Shown here piece after piece: positions 1 to 7,268 of a stretch of 17,029 bases of DNA. Positions within the stretch are counted from its first letter, which is position 1. Each line of letters starts with the position of its first letter. The notes under the pieces were generated by a model. That model made no database searches and was not told the DNA's origin. It was given only the letters and a program-made list of their open reading frames with translations. The stretch is taken from positions 1 to 17,029 of the forward strand of contig CALDHJ010000427.1 of NCBI GenBank assembly GCA_937941555.1, given 5' to 3'. Position numbers and translations under genes: made by a program. Origin of the DNA: an uncultured Granulosicoccaceae bacterium. GTDB taxonomy: Bacteria > Pseudomonadota > Gammaproteobacteria > CALCKW01.

Positions 1-183
1 GCAATCCTGAACAGGATCAGTGACTTGGCGGTATTGTAGAATTGGCTTTGCGATACCCGATCCGGTATTTGCGCAGAACTGTTTTGCGCGAACGCGGCGT
101 TCTGAAACCGCACGATTCGTCGTGGCAACTGACGGCCGCAACCCCGACCGGAACACTCAACACTCGACCACCGAGCGACAAGC

Positions 184-1395
184 ATGGCCCCGACACAAAA
201 TGGATTCGACCTGCCCAGACTGGCGCGCGTAACGCAGCATTTCAGCGGCTATGTGGCGCGCGAGCAGCTCGCCGGCTGGTCGTGTTCGGTGCAGCGACAC
301 GGCGAGACGGTCTGGACAGCACACCACGGCATGCGCGACCGCGAGGCCGGGCTGCCGGTCGAAGACGACACCGTGTTTCGCATTTATTCGATGACCAAGC
401 CAGTCACCAGTGTGGCCCTGATGATGTTGCTCGAAGAGGGCCACGTCGCGCTGACCGATCCGCTCGCGCATTTCATCCCCGAATTTGCCAACCAGCAGGT
501 CTACCGCGCTGGCTCCTCGGGCGCGCCGGCGCTCGAGCCGGTGAAGGCGCCGATCACCCTTGCTCACCTGCTCACGCACACCGCCGGACTGACTTACGAT
601 TTTCTGCACGCCCACCCGGTGGACGCGATGTACCGCGACGCCGGCTTCACCTGGGGCGGGCACCGCACCGCCGATCTGGCCGAGGCCTGCGCGCTCTGGG
701 CTGCGCTGCCGCTCCTCTTTCAGCCGGGCAGCGAGTGGAACTATTCGGTTGCAACCGACGTGCTCGGGCGCGTGATCGAGGTGGTGTCCGGGCAGACGCT
801 CGACGCCTTCTTTCACGACCGGATCTTCGCCCCGCTCGGCCTGCACGACACGGCCTTTCACACCACACCCGAACAACGCGAGCGCCTTGCGGCGCTCTAT
901 GTACCAGACGCGGCGCAACGCGCCGTGCGCGATGAGGCAGCCGACCGCCGCGCCCAGCGAGCGCCCCGGCTCCTGAGCGGAGGCGGCGGCCTCTACAGCA
1001 CCCTGCCGGACTACCAGCGCTTCTGCCAGATGCTGCTCAACCGTGGCGAGCTCGACGGCACGCGGCTGCTCGGCAGCCGCACGGTGGATCGAATGCTTCA
1101 GAACCACCTGCCGGGTGGCCGCTGCCTGACCGAATTCGGCCGGCCGCTTTTCAGCGAGACAGCCTACGCCGGCATGGGCTTCGGACTCGGCTTTTCGATC
1201 GTCGAGCATCCCGCCGACACGCTCAACCTGTGCAGCCCGGGCGAAGCGGCCTGGGGCGGGGCCGCGTCCACCGGATTCTGGGTCGATCCGCGCGAGCAAC
1301 TCTCGGTCGTGTTCATGACCCAACTGCTGCCCTCGTCGACCTGGCCGCTCCGCACGGAACTTCGTAATCTGGTGTACCAGGCGCTCGTCGATTGA
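184..1395 (+). CDS. Serine hydrolase, beta-lactamase / class C family
   Basis: A 403-residue protein of the beta-lactamase-related (class C, EstB-like) serine hydrolase family, which includes esterases, D-aminopeptidases and carboxypeptidases. The nucleophile motif SMTK lies at residues 69-72 (Ser69, Lys72), inside a typical FRIYSMTKPVTS context. The second motif is Tyr187 in WNYSVATDVLGRVIEVVSG, the YSV form seen in esterase-like members. A late Trp-Gly-Gly-Ala-Ala-Ser-Thr segment followed by GFWVDP stands where the third active-site motif normally is. Length is usual for the family. No signal peptide is visible, so a cytoplasmic hydrolase is likely. The ATG at 184 is chosen because homology-like sequence starts soon after it, although its Shine-Dalgarno is weak. 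The gene is followed by a 56-base gap before the next operon. The substrate is unknown; a true antibiotic-degrading role is unlikely without a leader peptide. Confidence 0.9.
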   Translation: MAPTQNGFDLPRLARVTQHFSGYVAREQLAGWSCSVQRHGETVWTAHHGMRDREAGLPVEDDTVFRIYSMTKPVTSVALMMLLEEGHVALTDPLAHFIPEFANQQVYRAGSSGAPALEPVKAPITLAHLLTHTAGLTYDFLHAHPVDAMYRDAGFTWGGHRTADLAEACALWAALPLLFQPGSEWNYSVATDVLGRVIEVVSGQTLDAFFHDRIFAPLGLHDTAFHTTPEQRERLAALYVPDAAQRAVRDEAADRRAQRAPRLLSGGGGLYSTLPDYQRFCQMLLNRGELDGTRLLGSRTVDRMLQNHLPGGRCLTEFGRPLFSETAYAGMGFGLGFSIVEHPADTLNLCSPGEAAWGGAASTGFWVDPREQLSVVFMTQLLPSSTWPLRTELRNLVYQALVD

Positions 1396-1418
1396 CACCC
1401 GAGGGCATGCGATACAAT
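1392..1418 (+). promoter_or_regulatory. Candidate sigma-70 promoter overlapping a stop codon
   Basis: A perfect TTGACA (1392-1397) and a TACAAT (1413-1418) are separated by 15 bases, shorter than the usual 16-18. The -35 box contains the TGA stop of the serine hydrolase gene. Transcription would begin near 1425, about 27 bases before the DUF1840 ATG, which suits a promoter for the downstream three-gene run. The match is by eye only. Confidence 0.4.
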
Positions 1419-1451
1419 GGCGCACCGCTCCCGGCAGTTCAGGCGATTCCC

Positions 1452-1757
1452 ATGCTTATCGAATTCAAATCGGAACACGACGGCAGCCTCGTGCTCTTCG
1501 CCAAGGTCGCAACCCAATTGCTCGAGATGATGGGCACCAGCGCCCGACACGAAGGGGCACTGCGCAGCGAAGATGTGCCCGCGGCACTCGCGAGCCTGAA
1601 CGCGGCCCTGGCCCAGCGTGAGCGCGCCGAGACCGACGACGACACACAGGACGACGATGACGACATCCCGCTGAGCCGCCGGGCCGTGCCGGTCATCGAC
1701 CTGTTGGAAAAAACAGTCGCCAGCGGCGGCTACTTCATGTGGCAGGAGAAAGACTGA
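1452..1757 (+). CDS. DUF1840 family protein
   Basis: A 101-residue protein beginning MLIEFKSEHDG. The N-terminal half (LIEFKS, then VLFAKVATQLLEMMG) and the segment SEDVPAALASLNAAL match the small DUF1840 family of beta/gammaproteobacteria as I know it. An acidic linker (residues about 61-71, rich in Asp) precedes a C-terminal RRAVPVIDLLEKTV segment, also typical, and the protein ends in WQEKD. The ATG at 1452 is chosen over an in-frame ATG at 1392 because the family starts at this LI-F-S strand and the extra upstream codons have no family character. No function has been established for the family. It is the first gene of a probable operon with DUF3581 and the HisD-like gene; the next start lies only 2 bases after its stop. 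Confidence 0.85.
   Translation: MLIEFKSEHDGSLVLFAKVATQLLEMMGTSARHEGALRSEDVPAALASLNAALAQRERAETDDDTQDDDDDIPLSRRAVPVIDLLEKTVASGGYFMWQEKD
1744..1748 (+). promoter_or_regulatory. Ribosome-binding site that sets the DUF3581 start
   Basis: AGGAG lies inside the last codons of the DUF1840 gene, 11 bases before GTG 1760. It is downstream of the alternative in-frame ATG at 1739 and so cannot serve it, which supports the GTG as the start. Confidence 0.6.
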
Positions 1758-1759
1758 CC

Positions 1760-2467
1760 GTGGACCTCGAGGCCTACTTCACCGCCGAGGGCGACGCCTT
1801 TCGCGTCACCCGCGAACAAGCCAGTCAATTTGCCAAGTCTGTCGCCGGCGACTTCAACCCCATTCACGACCCCGACGCGCGACGCTTCTGCGTGCCCGGC
1901 GATCTGTTGTTCAGCCTGCTGCTGAACCGCATCGGGTTGAGCCGCCAAATCAGTGTCGAGTTCACCGGCATGGTCGACGAGAAACACACGCTCCAGCTCG
2001 AGCACACCGACACCGACAGCCAACTGGTCGAGGGCGACAAGACCTTCCTCACCGCCAGCCACGACACCCCACTGGACGCGAGTCGCGACACCATTGACGC
2101 GCTGACCACCGCCTACGTGAGTTATTCCGGTCAGACTTTTCCGCACATCCTCGTGCCGCTCTGGCGCGAACACGGCGTCATGGTCAACCCGGCTCGGCCG
2201 ATGGTGATGTACCGCAGCATGCAGCTCACGCTCGATCGCGCCGACGCAACCGAACTGTCGCTCACACCGCGCGACTCGAGCCTGAATGTCGACGGCAAGA
2301 AGGGCGCGGTCACACTCGCGTTCAACATCGTCGACGGCGCTGGCGAGACCGTGGGCCACGGCGAAAAACATATGCTGCTCAGCGGCCTGCGCGCGTGGGA
2401 AGACGACGCGGTCGCGGGCATCATCGCCGAATACGAATCCGTCAAAACCGCCTGGCAACCTGCCTGA
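1760..2467 (+). CDS. DUF3581 family protein
   Basis: A 235-residue protein recognised as DUF3581, a family I know from gammaproteobacteria. Diagnostic segments are SQFAKSVAGDFNPIHD near residues 23-38, then RRFCVPGDLLFSLLL, then YVSYSGQTFPHILVPLWREHGVM in the middle, and a C-terminal strand ending in LSGLRAWEDD. The GDFNPIHD and the pattern of strands recall hot-dog-fold dehydratase/thioesterase proteins (MaoC-like), but no biochemical role is established and I do not assign one. I start at GTG 1760 because the AGGAG at 1744-1748 is correctly placed for it and because the family begins with the segment translated from here; an in-frame ATG at 1739 would add seven residues and overlap DUF1840. 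It lies 22 bases before the HisD-like gene, so the three are probably co-transcribed. Confidence 0.88.
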   Translation: MDLEAYFTAEGDAFRVTREQASQFAKSVAGDFNPIHDPDARRFCVPGDLLFSLLLNRIGLSRQISVEFTGMVDEKHTLQLEHTDTDSQLVEGDKTFLTASHDTPLDASRDTIDALTTAYVSYSGQTFPHILVPLWREHGVMVNPARPMVMYRSMQLTLDRADATELSLTPRDSSLNVDGKKGAVTLAFNIVDGAGETVGHGEKHMLLSGLRAWEDDAVAGIIAEYESVKTAWQPA

Positions 2468-2489
2468 CCGCCCCGGAACACACCGAACC

Positions 2490-3815
2490 ATGAGCATTGC
2501 CCTGCACAACTTGTCCGCGCTGTCCGACGCTGACCGCGCCGAACTGCTGCTGCGCGCCGACGACGCACTCGACCCCTTCCTTGAGGCGGTCAGACCCATC
2601 ATTGCCGCGGTCGAAGCCGAGGGCGACACCGCGCTCGCCCGCTTCGCACAGCAATTCGACAAGGCCCCGGTCGAGGCCGACCAGCTCGCCGCCACGCCCG
2701 CCGATTTCGACGCCGCGTTCGACGCGCTCGACCCGGCGTTGGTGGACACACTCGGCTACAGCGCCGACAACATCCGGCGCTACCACGAGCAGCAAAAACC
2801 CCAGCCGATGTGGATGACCGAAATCCGCCCCGGTGTCATGGTCGGCGAGCGCCACACCCCAATCGACTCGGTCGCGTGCTATGCCCCGCGTGGCAAAGGC
2901 TGCTTTCCGTCGGTCACACTCATGACATGCATCCCCGCCGTGGTGGCAGGCGTACCGACGCCGGTGTTGCTGAGCCCGCCCGGCCCGGACGGCGGTATCG
3001 ACGCCGGCACCCTGGTCGCGGCGAAGCTCGCGGGCGTCGAACAGGTCTACAAGGTCGGCGGCGCCCAAGCCGTGGCCGCGGTCGCCTACGGCACCGACAC
3101 CGTGCCACGCTGCCGTAAGATCCTCGGACCGGGCAGCCCGTGGCTCGTCGCCGCCAAGCGCCTGCTGGCCGGTCGGATCGACGCCGGTCTGCCCGCCGGG
3201 CCGTCGGAGGTCATCGTCATGGCCGACCCAAGCGCCAACCCCGACATTACAGCCCTGGACCTCTTGATCGAATCCGAACACGGGCCGGACAGCTCGGCAT
3301 TCCTCGTCACCTGGAGCGCGGAACTCGCTGCGGCCGTGCAGGCGAAAGTGCCGGACTACTGGGCGCACATGAGCGACACCTTGTCGGGGTATTCGCGTGA
3401 GGTCCTGAGCGGCACCCGCGGCGGTATCGTCCTGGCCGACGGCCCCGAGGACGCCTACGCCTTCATAAACGACTACGCGCCCGAACACCTGCAAGTCTTG
3501 TCGAAGACCCCCTGGGAGCACCTCGCCCACATTCGCAACGCGAGCGAAATCCTGCTCGGCGAACACGCACCAGGCTGCATTGCCAACTACATGATGGGCC
3601 CCAACTGCGTGTTGCCCACCGGCGGCGGTGCGCACACCTGGTCGCCGCTGAACGTCGGCGACTTCATGAAGTCGCAATCGATCGGCCACATGACCGAGAC
3701 CGGCTACCGCGAAATGGCACCCCACACCGAACGCTTTGCCCGCTACGAAGGTTTCGACGCCCACGCCAACGCCGTCGGCGTGCTGCGCGACGAGGCGCAC
3801 AAAAGCGGATCCTGA
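2490..3815 (+). CDS. Histidinol dehydrogenase family oxidoreductase (HisD paralogue)
   Basis: A 441-residue protein clearly of the histidinol-dehydrogenase family, close to the usual 430 residues. Conserved blocks include CYAPRGKGCFPSVTLM, KVGGAQAVAAVAYGT, PAGPSEVIVMAD, the EHGPDSSAFLVT block, and YAPEHL, whose Glu332-His333 match the E. coli catalytic pair Glu326-His327. Classical HisD binds zinc through Gln259, His262, Asp360 and His419. Here His264 and His425 are kept, but the Gln position is Glu261 and the Asp position (GDYASG in HisD) is Asn366, in ANYMMGPNCVLPT. That block, with the following GGGAHTWSPLNVGDFMK, is typical of non-biosynthetic HisD paralogues, a group that includes sulfopropanediol 3-dehydrogenase (HpsN). 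No other histidine gene is nearby. I therefore infer an NAD-dependent alcohol dehydrogenase of unknown substrate rather than the last step of histidine synthesis. The start is ATG 2490; in-frame codons upstream lie inside DUF3581. Confidence 0.9.
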   Translation: MSIALHNLSALSDADRAELLLRADDALDPFLEAVRPIIAAVEAEGDTALARFAQQFDKAPVEADQLAATPADFDAAFDALDPALVDTLGYSADNIRRYHEQQKPQPMWMTEIRPGVMVGERHTPIDSVACYAPRGKGCFPSVTLMTCIPAVVAGVPTPVLLSPPGPDGGIDAGTLVAAKLAGVEQVYKVGGAQAVAAVAYGTDTVPRCRKILGPGSPWLVAAKRLLAGRIDAGLPAGPSEVIVMADPSANPDITALDLLIESEHGPDSSAFLVTWSAELAAAVQAKVPDYWAHMSDTLSGYSREVLSGTRGGIVLADGPEDAYAFINDYAPEHLQVLSKTPWEHLAHIRNASEILLGEHAPGCIANYMMGPNCVLPTGGGAHTWSPLNVGDFMKSQSIGHMTETGYREMAPHTERFARYEGFDAHANAVGVLRDEAHKSGS

Positions 3816-3843
3816 TCACAACGCTGCAGAAAGGCGAGGTGCG

Positions 3844-3860
3844 CTCGACGCCCGGTCGAG
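3844..3860. terminator. Small hairpin between convergent genes
   Basis: CTCGAC and GTCGAG form a 6-bp stem with a 5-base loop, in the 46-base gap between the stops of the HisD-like gene and the minus-strand lipoprotein gene. It could end transcripts from both sides, but neither strand shows a T-run after the stem, so intrinsic termination is doubtful. Confidence 0.3.
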
Positions 3861-3861
3861 T

Positions 3862-4407
3862 TCAGGGGCAAGGGTCGCTGTTGGCTTTCAGGCTGATCGC
3901 CGTCGCAACGCCGGCGTCGGCGTAGCGGTAGAAGGTGATCGGGCTCGCATCGAAATCCTGCGACAAGTCCGCGCCGCACACCGTGCCGTCACCATCGAGA
4001 TCCACATCAACGTCGAGGTAGTAGCCCAAGGTATCTGCTACCCCAGCCTGGAACGCGATGCGTTCGAAATCCGTCGCGTCGAGATGCACTGTGAGCGTGT
4101 CGCTCGCCGGCACCGCGTCAACCACGGTCAACATCGGGGTTGCTGCCACGTCGGCCACCATGCGATCAAAGCCGAACACCGTGATCCGCACACGCGCGTC
4201 GCAATCGACTTCCGCAGGTACGCCGCTGAGCTCGACCGTTATCGGGTGGCTGGAGCCGGGCTCGCCGTTGCCAGAGGCGTCAACCTCCGGGCAATCGTCG
4301 CTGCGCAGGTTGACGCTGCCGGTGTCGGTGTTTGTTGTTGGCGTCGCACTGTCGCAGGCGGCCAAGGACACAGCGGCCAGAAATACCGTCATCAGGGTCC
4401 ACTTCAT
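3862..4407 (-). CDS. Putative lipoprotein with an EF-hand-like loop
   Basis: A 181-residue protein that I do not recognise as a named family. The N-terminus (MKWTLMTVFLAAVSLAAC) is a lipoprotein signal with lipobox LAAC, lipidated Cys18. Asp19 at +2 would favour inner-membrane retention under the E. coli Lol rule. A Thr/Asp/Ser-rich linker follows. The mature part is acidic and seems beta-rich, with four cysteines (39, 69, 144, 180) that could form disulfides. Residues 136-147 read DLDGDGTVCGAD and fit a 12-residue EF-hand/dockerin calcium loop (Asp at positions 1, 3, 5 and 12, Gly at 6, hydrophobic at 8). The ATG shares an ATGA with the stop of the YcaQ-like gene, and GGAGG stands 10 bases before it, so translation is probably coupled. 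Function unknown; calcium binding is inferred from the motif. Confidence 0.75.
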   Translation of the reverse strand: MKWTLMTVFLAAVSLAACDSATPTTNTDTGSVNLRSDDCPEVDASGNGEPGSSHPITVELSGVPAEVDCDARVRITVFGFDRMVADVAATPMLTVVDAVPASDTLTVHLDATDFERIAFQAGVADTLGYYLDVDVDLDGDGTVCGADLSQDFDASPITFYRYADAGVATAISLKANSDPCP

Positions 4408-5603
4408 ACGGCACTGCCCTCCGAAAGTGTTGGCTTCGCCACGGCGTCGGCGACCTGGCGTGCAAAAGGGTCACGGGCCGAGACAACAACCGTCTCGAGC
4501 CCGAGCCAGCCTGCCATGGCACGCAACTGCCGCGCCATCGCCGCCGCGAGCGGCTCCGGGTCGGCGCCAGCCTCAGCGTAAACACCCGGCACCGCGAGGC
4601 AACTCTCGGCTCGGTCCGCGCGCAAATCGGCACGGCCCTGGAGGCGGTCGCCGAGCAGAAACGGCAGCACGTAGTAGCCGAACCGCCGCTTGGCCTCGGG
4701 CACGTAGATTTCGATACGGTAGTGAAAATCGAACAGCCGCTGCGCACGTGGGCGATACCAGACCACCGGATCGAAGGGGCTCAGAAAGCACTCCGCCCGC
4801 ACTTTGCGCGGCACTGTTGTGCCCGGCCGCATGAACCCGGGGCGGTCCCAGCCCGAGACCGCCACTTCCTCCAACGCACCGTCCTCGCACAACTGCGCGA
4901 CCAGCGGCCGCGCAACCGGCATCGAGAGACGAAAGTAGTCCGCGAGGTCGTCGAGCGTGCCCACACCCAGACACCCGGCCGCACGCAGTAACAGCGCCCG
5001 CTGCTGCTCGGTTTTGGCCGGTGCAGGCCCGGTCTCGCCGAGCACGCGCTCGGGCACGTCGTACCAGGTGATGAAGCGCTCGCAACGGCGCGAAATGGCG
5101 AGCCGCCCCTGACCAAACAGGCACTCGAGCGCGATCTTGCCACGCGGCATACCCCACCACGGCCCGGTGCGGTTGCCGGGGTCGTTCAGCGTTCTGACCG
5201 ACTGTGCCCCACCGTCCACGACCTCCTGCAACACCGCATCGAGGTAGCCGGCATTGTCGGCTGCAAATTCACGATAGCCCTTGTAGCGAAACTGTTCGAG
5301 GCGAAAGCGCAGGTTGTCGTAGTCCGCGCGCGAGGTCAGCGCCGCCTCATGCGCGAGGAACTCGACGTTCTCACCCGACTGCCAGAGCCAGGCGTCCAGG
5401 CGATCGCGGTCGTACGCGCCGAGCCGAGAGAAGACCGGCAGAAAGTGCGAACGACACAACACATTCACCGAGTCGAGCTGCAACACCGCCATCTGCTGCA
5501 TCACACGCCGAAAGTGCGCCCGCGTCACCGCTCGACCACTCGGCGGTTTGGCTACGCCCTGCGCCACCAGCGCCAGACGGCGCGCGGCGTCAGCCGAGAG
5601 CAC
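4404..5603 (-). CDS. ycaQ: YcaQ-type winged-helix DNA glycosylase (HTH_42 family)
   Basis: A 399-residue protein of the HTH_42 / YcaQ-AlkZ superfamily, cytoplasmic DNA glycosylases that excise bulky alkyl-guanine adducts and unhook interstrand crosslinks. The signature QLDSVN carries the QxD catalytic motif of the YcaQ-like branch (Gln42, Asp44 with this start), rather than the QxQ of AlkZ. Further family blocks are HFLPVFSRLGAYDRDRLD, EFLAHEAALT, ALECLFGQGRLAISRR followed by YDVPERVL, and near the C-terminus LSPFDPVVWYRPRAQRLFDFHYRIEIYVP and GYYVLPFLLGDRLQGRADL. Length fits. I start at GTG 5603, which follows GGAAGG and begins the usual (LSADAARRLAL) helix; a GTG at 5627 would add eight residues. 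The gene is in a minus-strand run behind the MOSC gene and overlaps the lipoprotein start by ATGA. Confidence 0.88.
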   Translation of the reverse strand: MLSADAARRLALVAQGVAKPPSGRAVTRAHFRRVMQQMAVLQLDSVNVLCRSHFLPVFSRLGAYDRDRLDAWLWQSGENVEFLAHEAALTSRADYDNLRFRLEQFRYKGYREFAADNAGYLDAVLQEVVDGGAQSVRTLNDPGNRTGPWWGMPRGKIALECLFGQGRLAISRRCERFITWYDVPERVLGETGPAPAKTEQQRALLLRAAGCLGVGTLDDLADYFRLSMPVARPLVAQLCEDGALEEVAVSGWDRPGFMRPGTTVPRKVRAECFLSPFDPVVWYRPRAQRLFDFHYRIEIYVPEAKRRFGYYVLPFLLGDRLQGRADLRADRAESCLAVPGVYAEAGADPEPLAAAMARQLRAMAGWLGLETVVVSARDPFARQVADAVAKPTLSEGSAV

Positions 5604-5678
5604 GGCGCCTCGCCTTCCGGCACACACAATACAAGCTCGGCCGCATCCGGTCTGGGCCTAACAGTGCTGCTCGGTACC

Positions 5679-6263
5679 TCATGGCATCGCTGGGGCGTAG
5701 AGTCGTTGCGGCGGCAGGTGCACCGCAACCGCGTCACCGGTGGCAATCCGGCCTGGTCGCTCGACCCAGGCGGTCACACCCCGGCGACCGCGCGCAGCCC
5801 GCGCAAACCCACGCCCCTGGCCCGGGTGGTGTTGCTCGATGATTTCGCCTGGAAACTTGCAGGGCTCGTTCTCCATGTCGACCACAAGCGCCGCGCCACT
5901 GGGAAAGATCAACCGTGTCGAGGGCGGCAACTCGGTCAAGGTCGGGATGCCCTGCAGCAACAAGTTTGCGCCCACCCACTCGGGGAGCAGGCTTGCGATA
6001 CCGAGCTCAGCCGCGATCGCATCGAGATCATCCGCCGCCAGGATCGAGATCTGGCGGGTGTTGCGAATCTCCGTGCCGATGGGGTACTGACGCCGCACCC
6101 GAACGCAGGACGCGCGCGTCACACCGTGGTGTACGTCACCCGGGAAACCACCGAAATCAGCGTCGACGCCGTCGACCGGTTGCGTACACAGATCGCGCTC
6201 ATCCGAATTTATAAGCACTGCTGCCGTGGTCCCGCGCAGGGCCGACTCAATCAATACCGCCAT
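5679..6263 (-). CDS. MOSC domain-containing protein
   Basis: A 194-residue protein with a MOSC (molybdenum cofactor sulfurase C-terminal) fold. Support comes from the segment RQYPIGTEIRNTRQISILAA near residues 59-77, the middle EWVGANLLLQGI, the strand RLIFPSGAALVVDM, then ENEPCKFPGE with the conserved Cys135 expected to carry sulfur in this family, and the closing RRGVTAWVERPGRIATGDAV. MOSC domains bind or transfer sulfur or molybdopterin-cofactor ligands; stand-alone small members are mostly uncharacterised. The N-terminal 50 residues are less typical. The ATG at 6263 has a very strong AGGAGGT just upstream. It lies behind the small membrane protein and TauE/SafE genes, so a link to sulfur handling is plausible, but this is inference. 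Confidence 0.87.
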   Translation of the reverse strand: MAVLIESALRGTTAAVLINSDERDLCTQPVDGVDADFGGFPGDVHHGVTRASCVRVRRQYPIGTEIRNTRQISILAADDLDAIAAELGIASLLPEWVGANLLLQGIPTLTELPPSTRLIFPSGAALVVDMENEPCKFPGEIIEQHHPGQGRGFARAARGRRGVTAWVERPGRIATGDAVAVHLPPQRLYAPAMP

Positions 6264-6318
6264 ATGACCTCCTGTGGTGTATCGGTTCGACCCACATCAA
6301 ATCGTGCTCACCCACCAC

Positions 6319-6504
6319 TCAGCCTCGGCGCACATAAGGCAACAGGAACACGAAGCAGGCGACGAGGAAAAACACCCCGCCGATCAGGCTCGGTGTGTCG
6401 CCACTGCGCCAACTCGACGCGATGAACCCGCAGGCCGAAATGATGAACAACACCCATCCGGCGATTTCGCAGCGGGTCTTGAAAGGATCGGGACTCGATG
6501 ACAC
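6319..6504 (-). CDS. Small two-helix membrane protein
   Basis: A 61-residue protein with a charged N-terminal dozen residues, a first transmembrane helix at about residues 13-30 (IAGWVLFIISACGFIASSW), a short polar turn (RSGDTPS), a second helix at about 40-57, and a basic RR end. I do not recognise a family. The GTG at 6504 is chosen because GGAG at 6514-6517 sits nine bases upstream and because it starts one base after the TGA of the TauE/SafE gene, implying translational coupling; reading further upstream would overlap that gene by about 60 bases. Its position suggests a partner or stray passenger of the permease. Function unknown. Confidence 0.6.
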   Translation of the reverse strand: MSSSPDPFKTRCEIAGWVLFIISACGFIASSWRSGDTPSLIGGVFFLVACFVFLLPYVRRG

Positions 6505-6505
6505 G

Positions 6506-7258
6506 TCAGTGTTCTCCAACAAGGGTTCGCAAGATGATGTAGCCGCCAAGCAGCAGCAACGCAATCAAAACCGCACGGCGAAACTGCTGTTCCGACAAGC
6601 GCCGCCGCAACCGGCTGCCCAGCCACACGCCGGCGATGGCCGGCACCACACCGAAGGCCGACAGCGTCAGCAGTTCGGCGGTGGCGATGCCGCGGCTGCC
6701 GAACGCCAGCAACAGTCCGACGGTTGTCAGCGTAAACAACAGCCCCTGGCATTGCACCTGGCGGTCGCGACCGAGCTGCAGGGCCTGGATATACAGGACG
6801 CCGGGCAAGACCGCCAAGCCGCTCAGTCCGGTCATCAGACCGGTCGCAAGTCCGAGGGTCGGGTGACTCCAGCGGGTCTGCCGTGGGCCGGGAATGGGCC
6901 AGCGCGGCACCGCCAGCCCGACGATGGCATAGAGCATCACGAGACCGCCGACGAGCAGCGTCAGCGATGTCGGCTCGAAGGTGCCACGCCAGACCACACC
7001 GGCCCAGAGGGTCAACGCTGCTCCCACAAAGAAATACCGCAACTCGTGCACCAGCGCCCGGAAGTGGCCGCCCACCGCCGCCTGGTAGAGATTGGTCACC
7101 AGTGACGGCATCAACATGAGGACAACCGCCGGATCGGGGCCGAGGGCAAAGGTCAACAACGCAATCGAGACCGACGGCAAGCCGAGACCGACCACGCCCT
7201 TGACGGTGCCGGCAATCAGAAACACGGCGCCAACCAGCGCGACCAGGCTCAGGTCCAC
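6506..7258 (-). CDS. TauE/SafE family permease (sulfite exporter-like)
   Basis: A 250-residue, very hydrophobic inner-membrane protein of the TauE/SafE (DUF81) family. It starts with a helix reading into TVKGVVGLGLPSVSIALLTF, the first conserved repeat motif with Gly-rich turns, and has the counterpart repeat GLATGLMTGLSGLAVLPGVLYIQALQL after the central loop, as expected for the two-fold family architecture. About eight transmembrane helices can be seen. Members export or import sulfite, sulfoacetate, taurine-derived sulfonates or other small organic anions. The start is GTG 7258, ten bases after the stop of the PLP enzyme gene; its Shine-Dalgarno is weak, so coupling is likely. The neighbour in front being a Cys/Met-metabolism enzyme favours a sulfur-compound substrate, which is inferred. 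Confidence 0.88.
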   Translation of the reverse strand: MDLSLVALVGAVFLIAGTVKGVVGLGLPSVSIALLTFALGPDPAVVLMLMPSLVTNLYQAAVGGHFRALVHELRYFFVGAALTLWAGVVWRGTFEPTSLTLLVGGLVMLYAIVGLAVPRWPIPGPRQTRWSHPTLGLATGLMTGLSGLAVLPGVLYIQALQLGRDRQVQCQGLLFTLTTVGLLLAFGSRGIATAELLTLSAFGVVPAIAGVWLGSRLRRRLSEQQFRRAVLIALLLLGGYIILRTLVGEH

Positions 7259-7268
7259 GAGCGGCGTC

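Noticed and set aside
157..1425. A long minus-strand open frame of 422 codons opposite the serine hydrolase.
   Set aside because: It lacks family motifs and is explained by high-GC codon bias opposite a clear gene.
2442..3800. A 452-codon minus-strand open frame opposite the HisD-like gene.
   Set aside because: The plus strand carries unmistakable HisD-family blocks; the opposite frame has no recognisable domain.
2490..3815. Calling this gene biosynthetic hisD.
   Set aside because: Two zinc-ligand positions differ, the block after them matches non-biosynthetic paralogues, and no his genes are adjacent.
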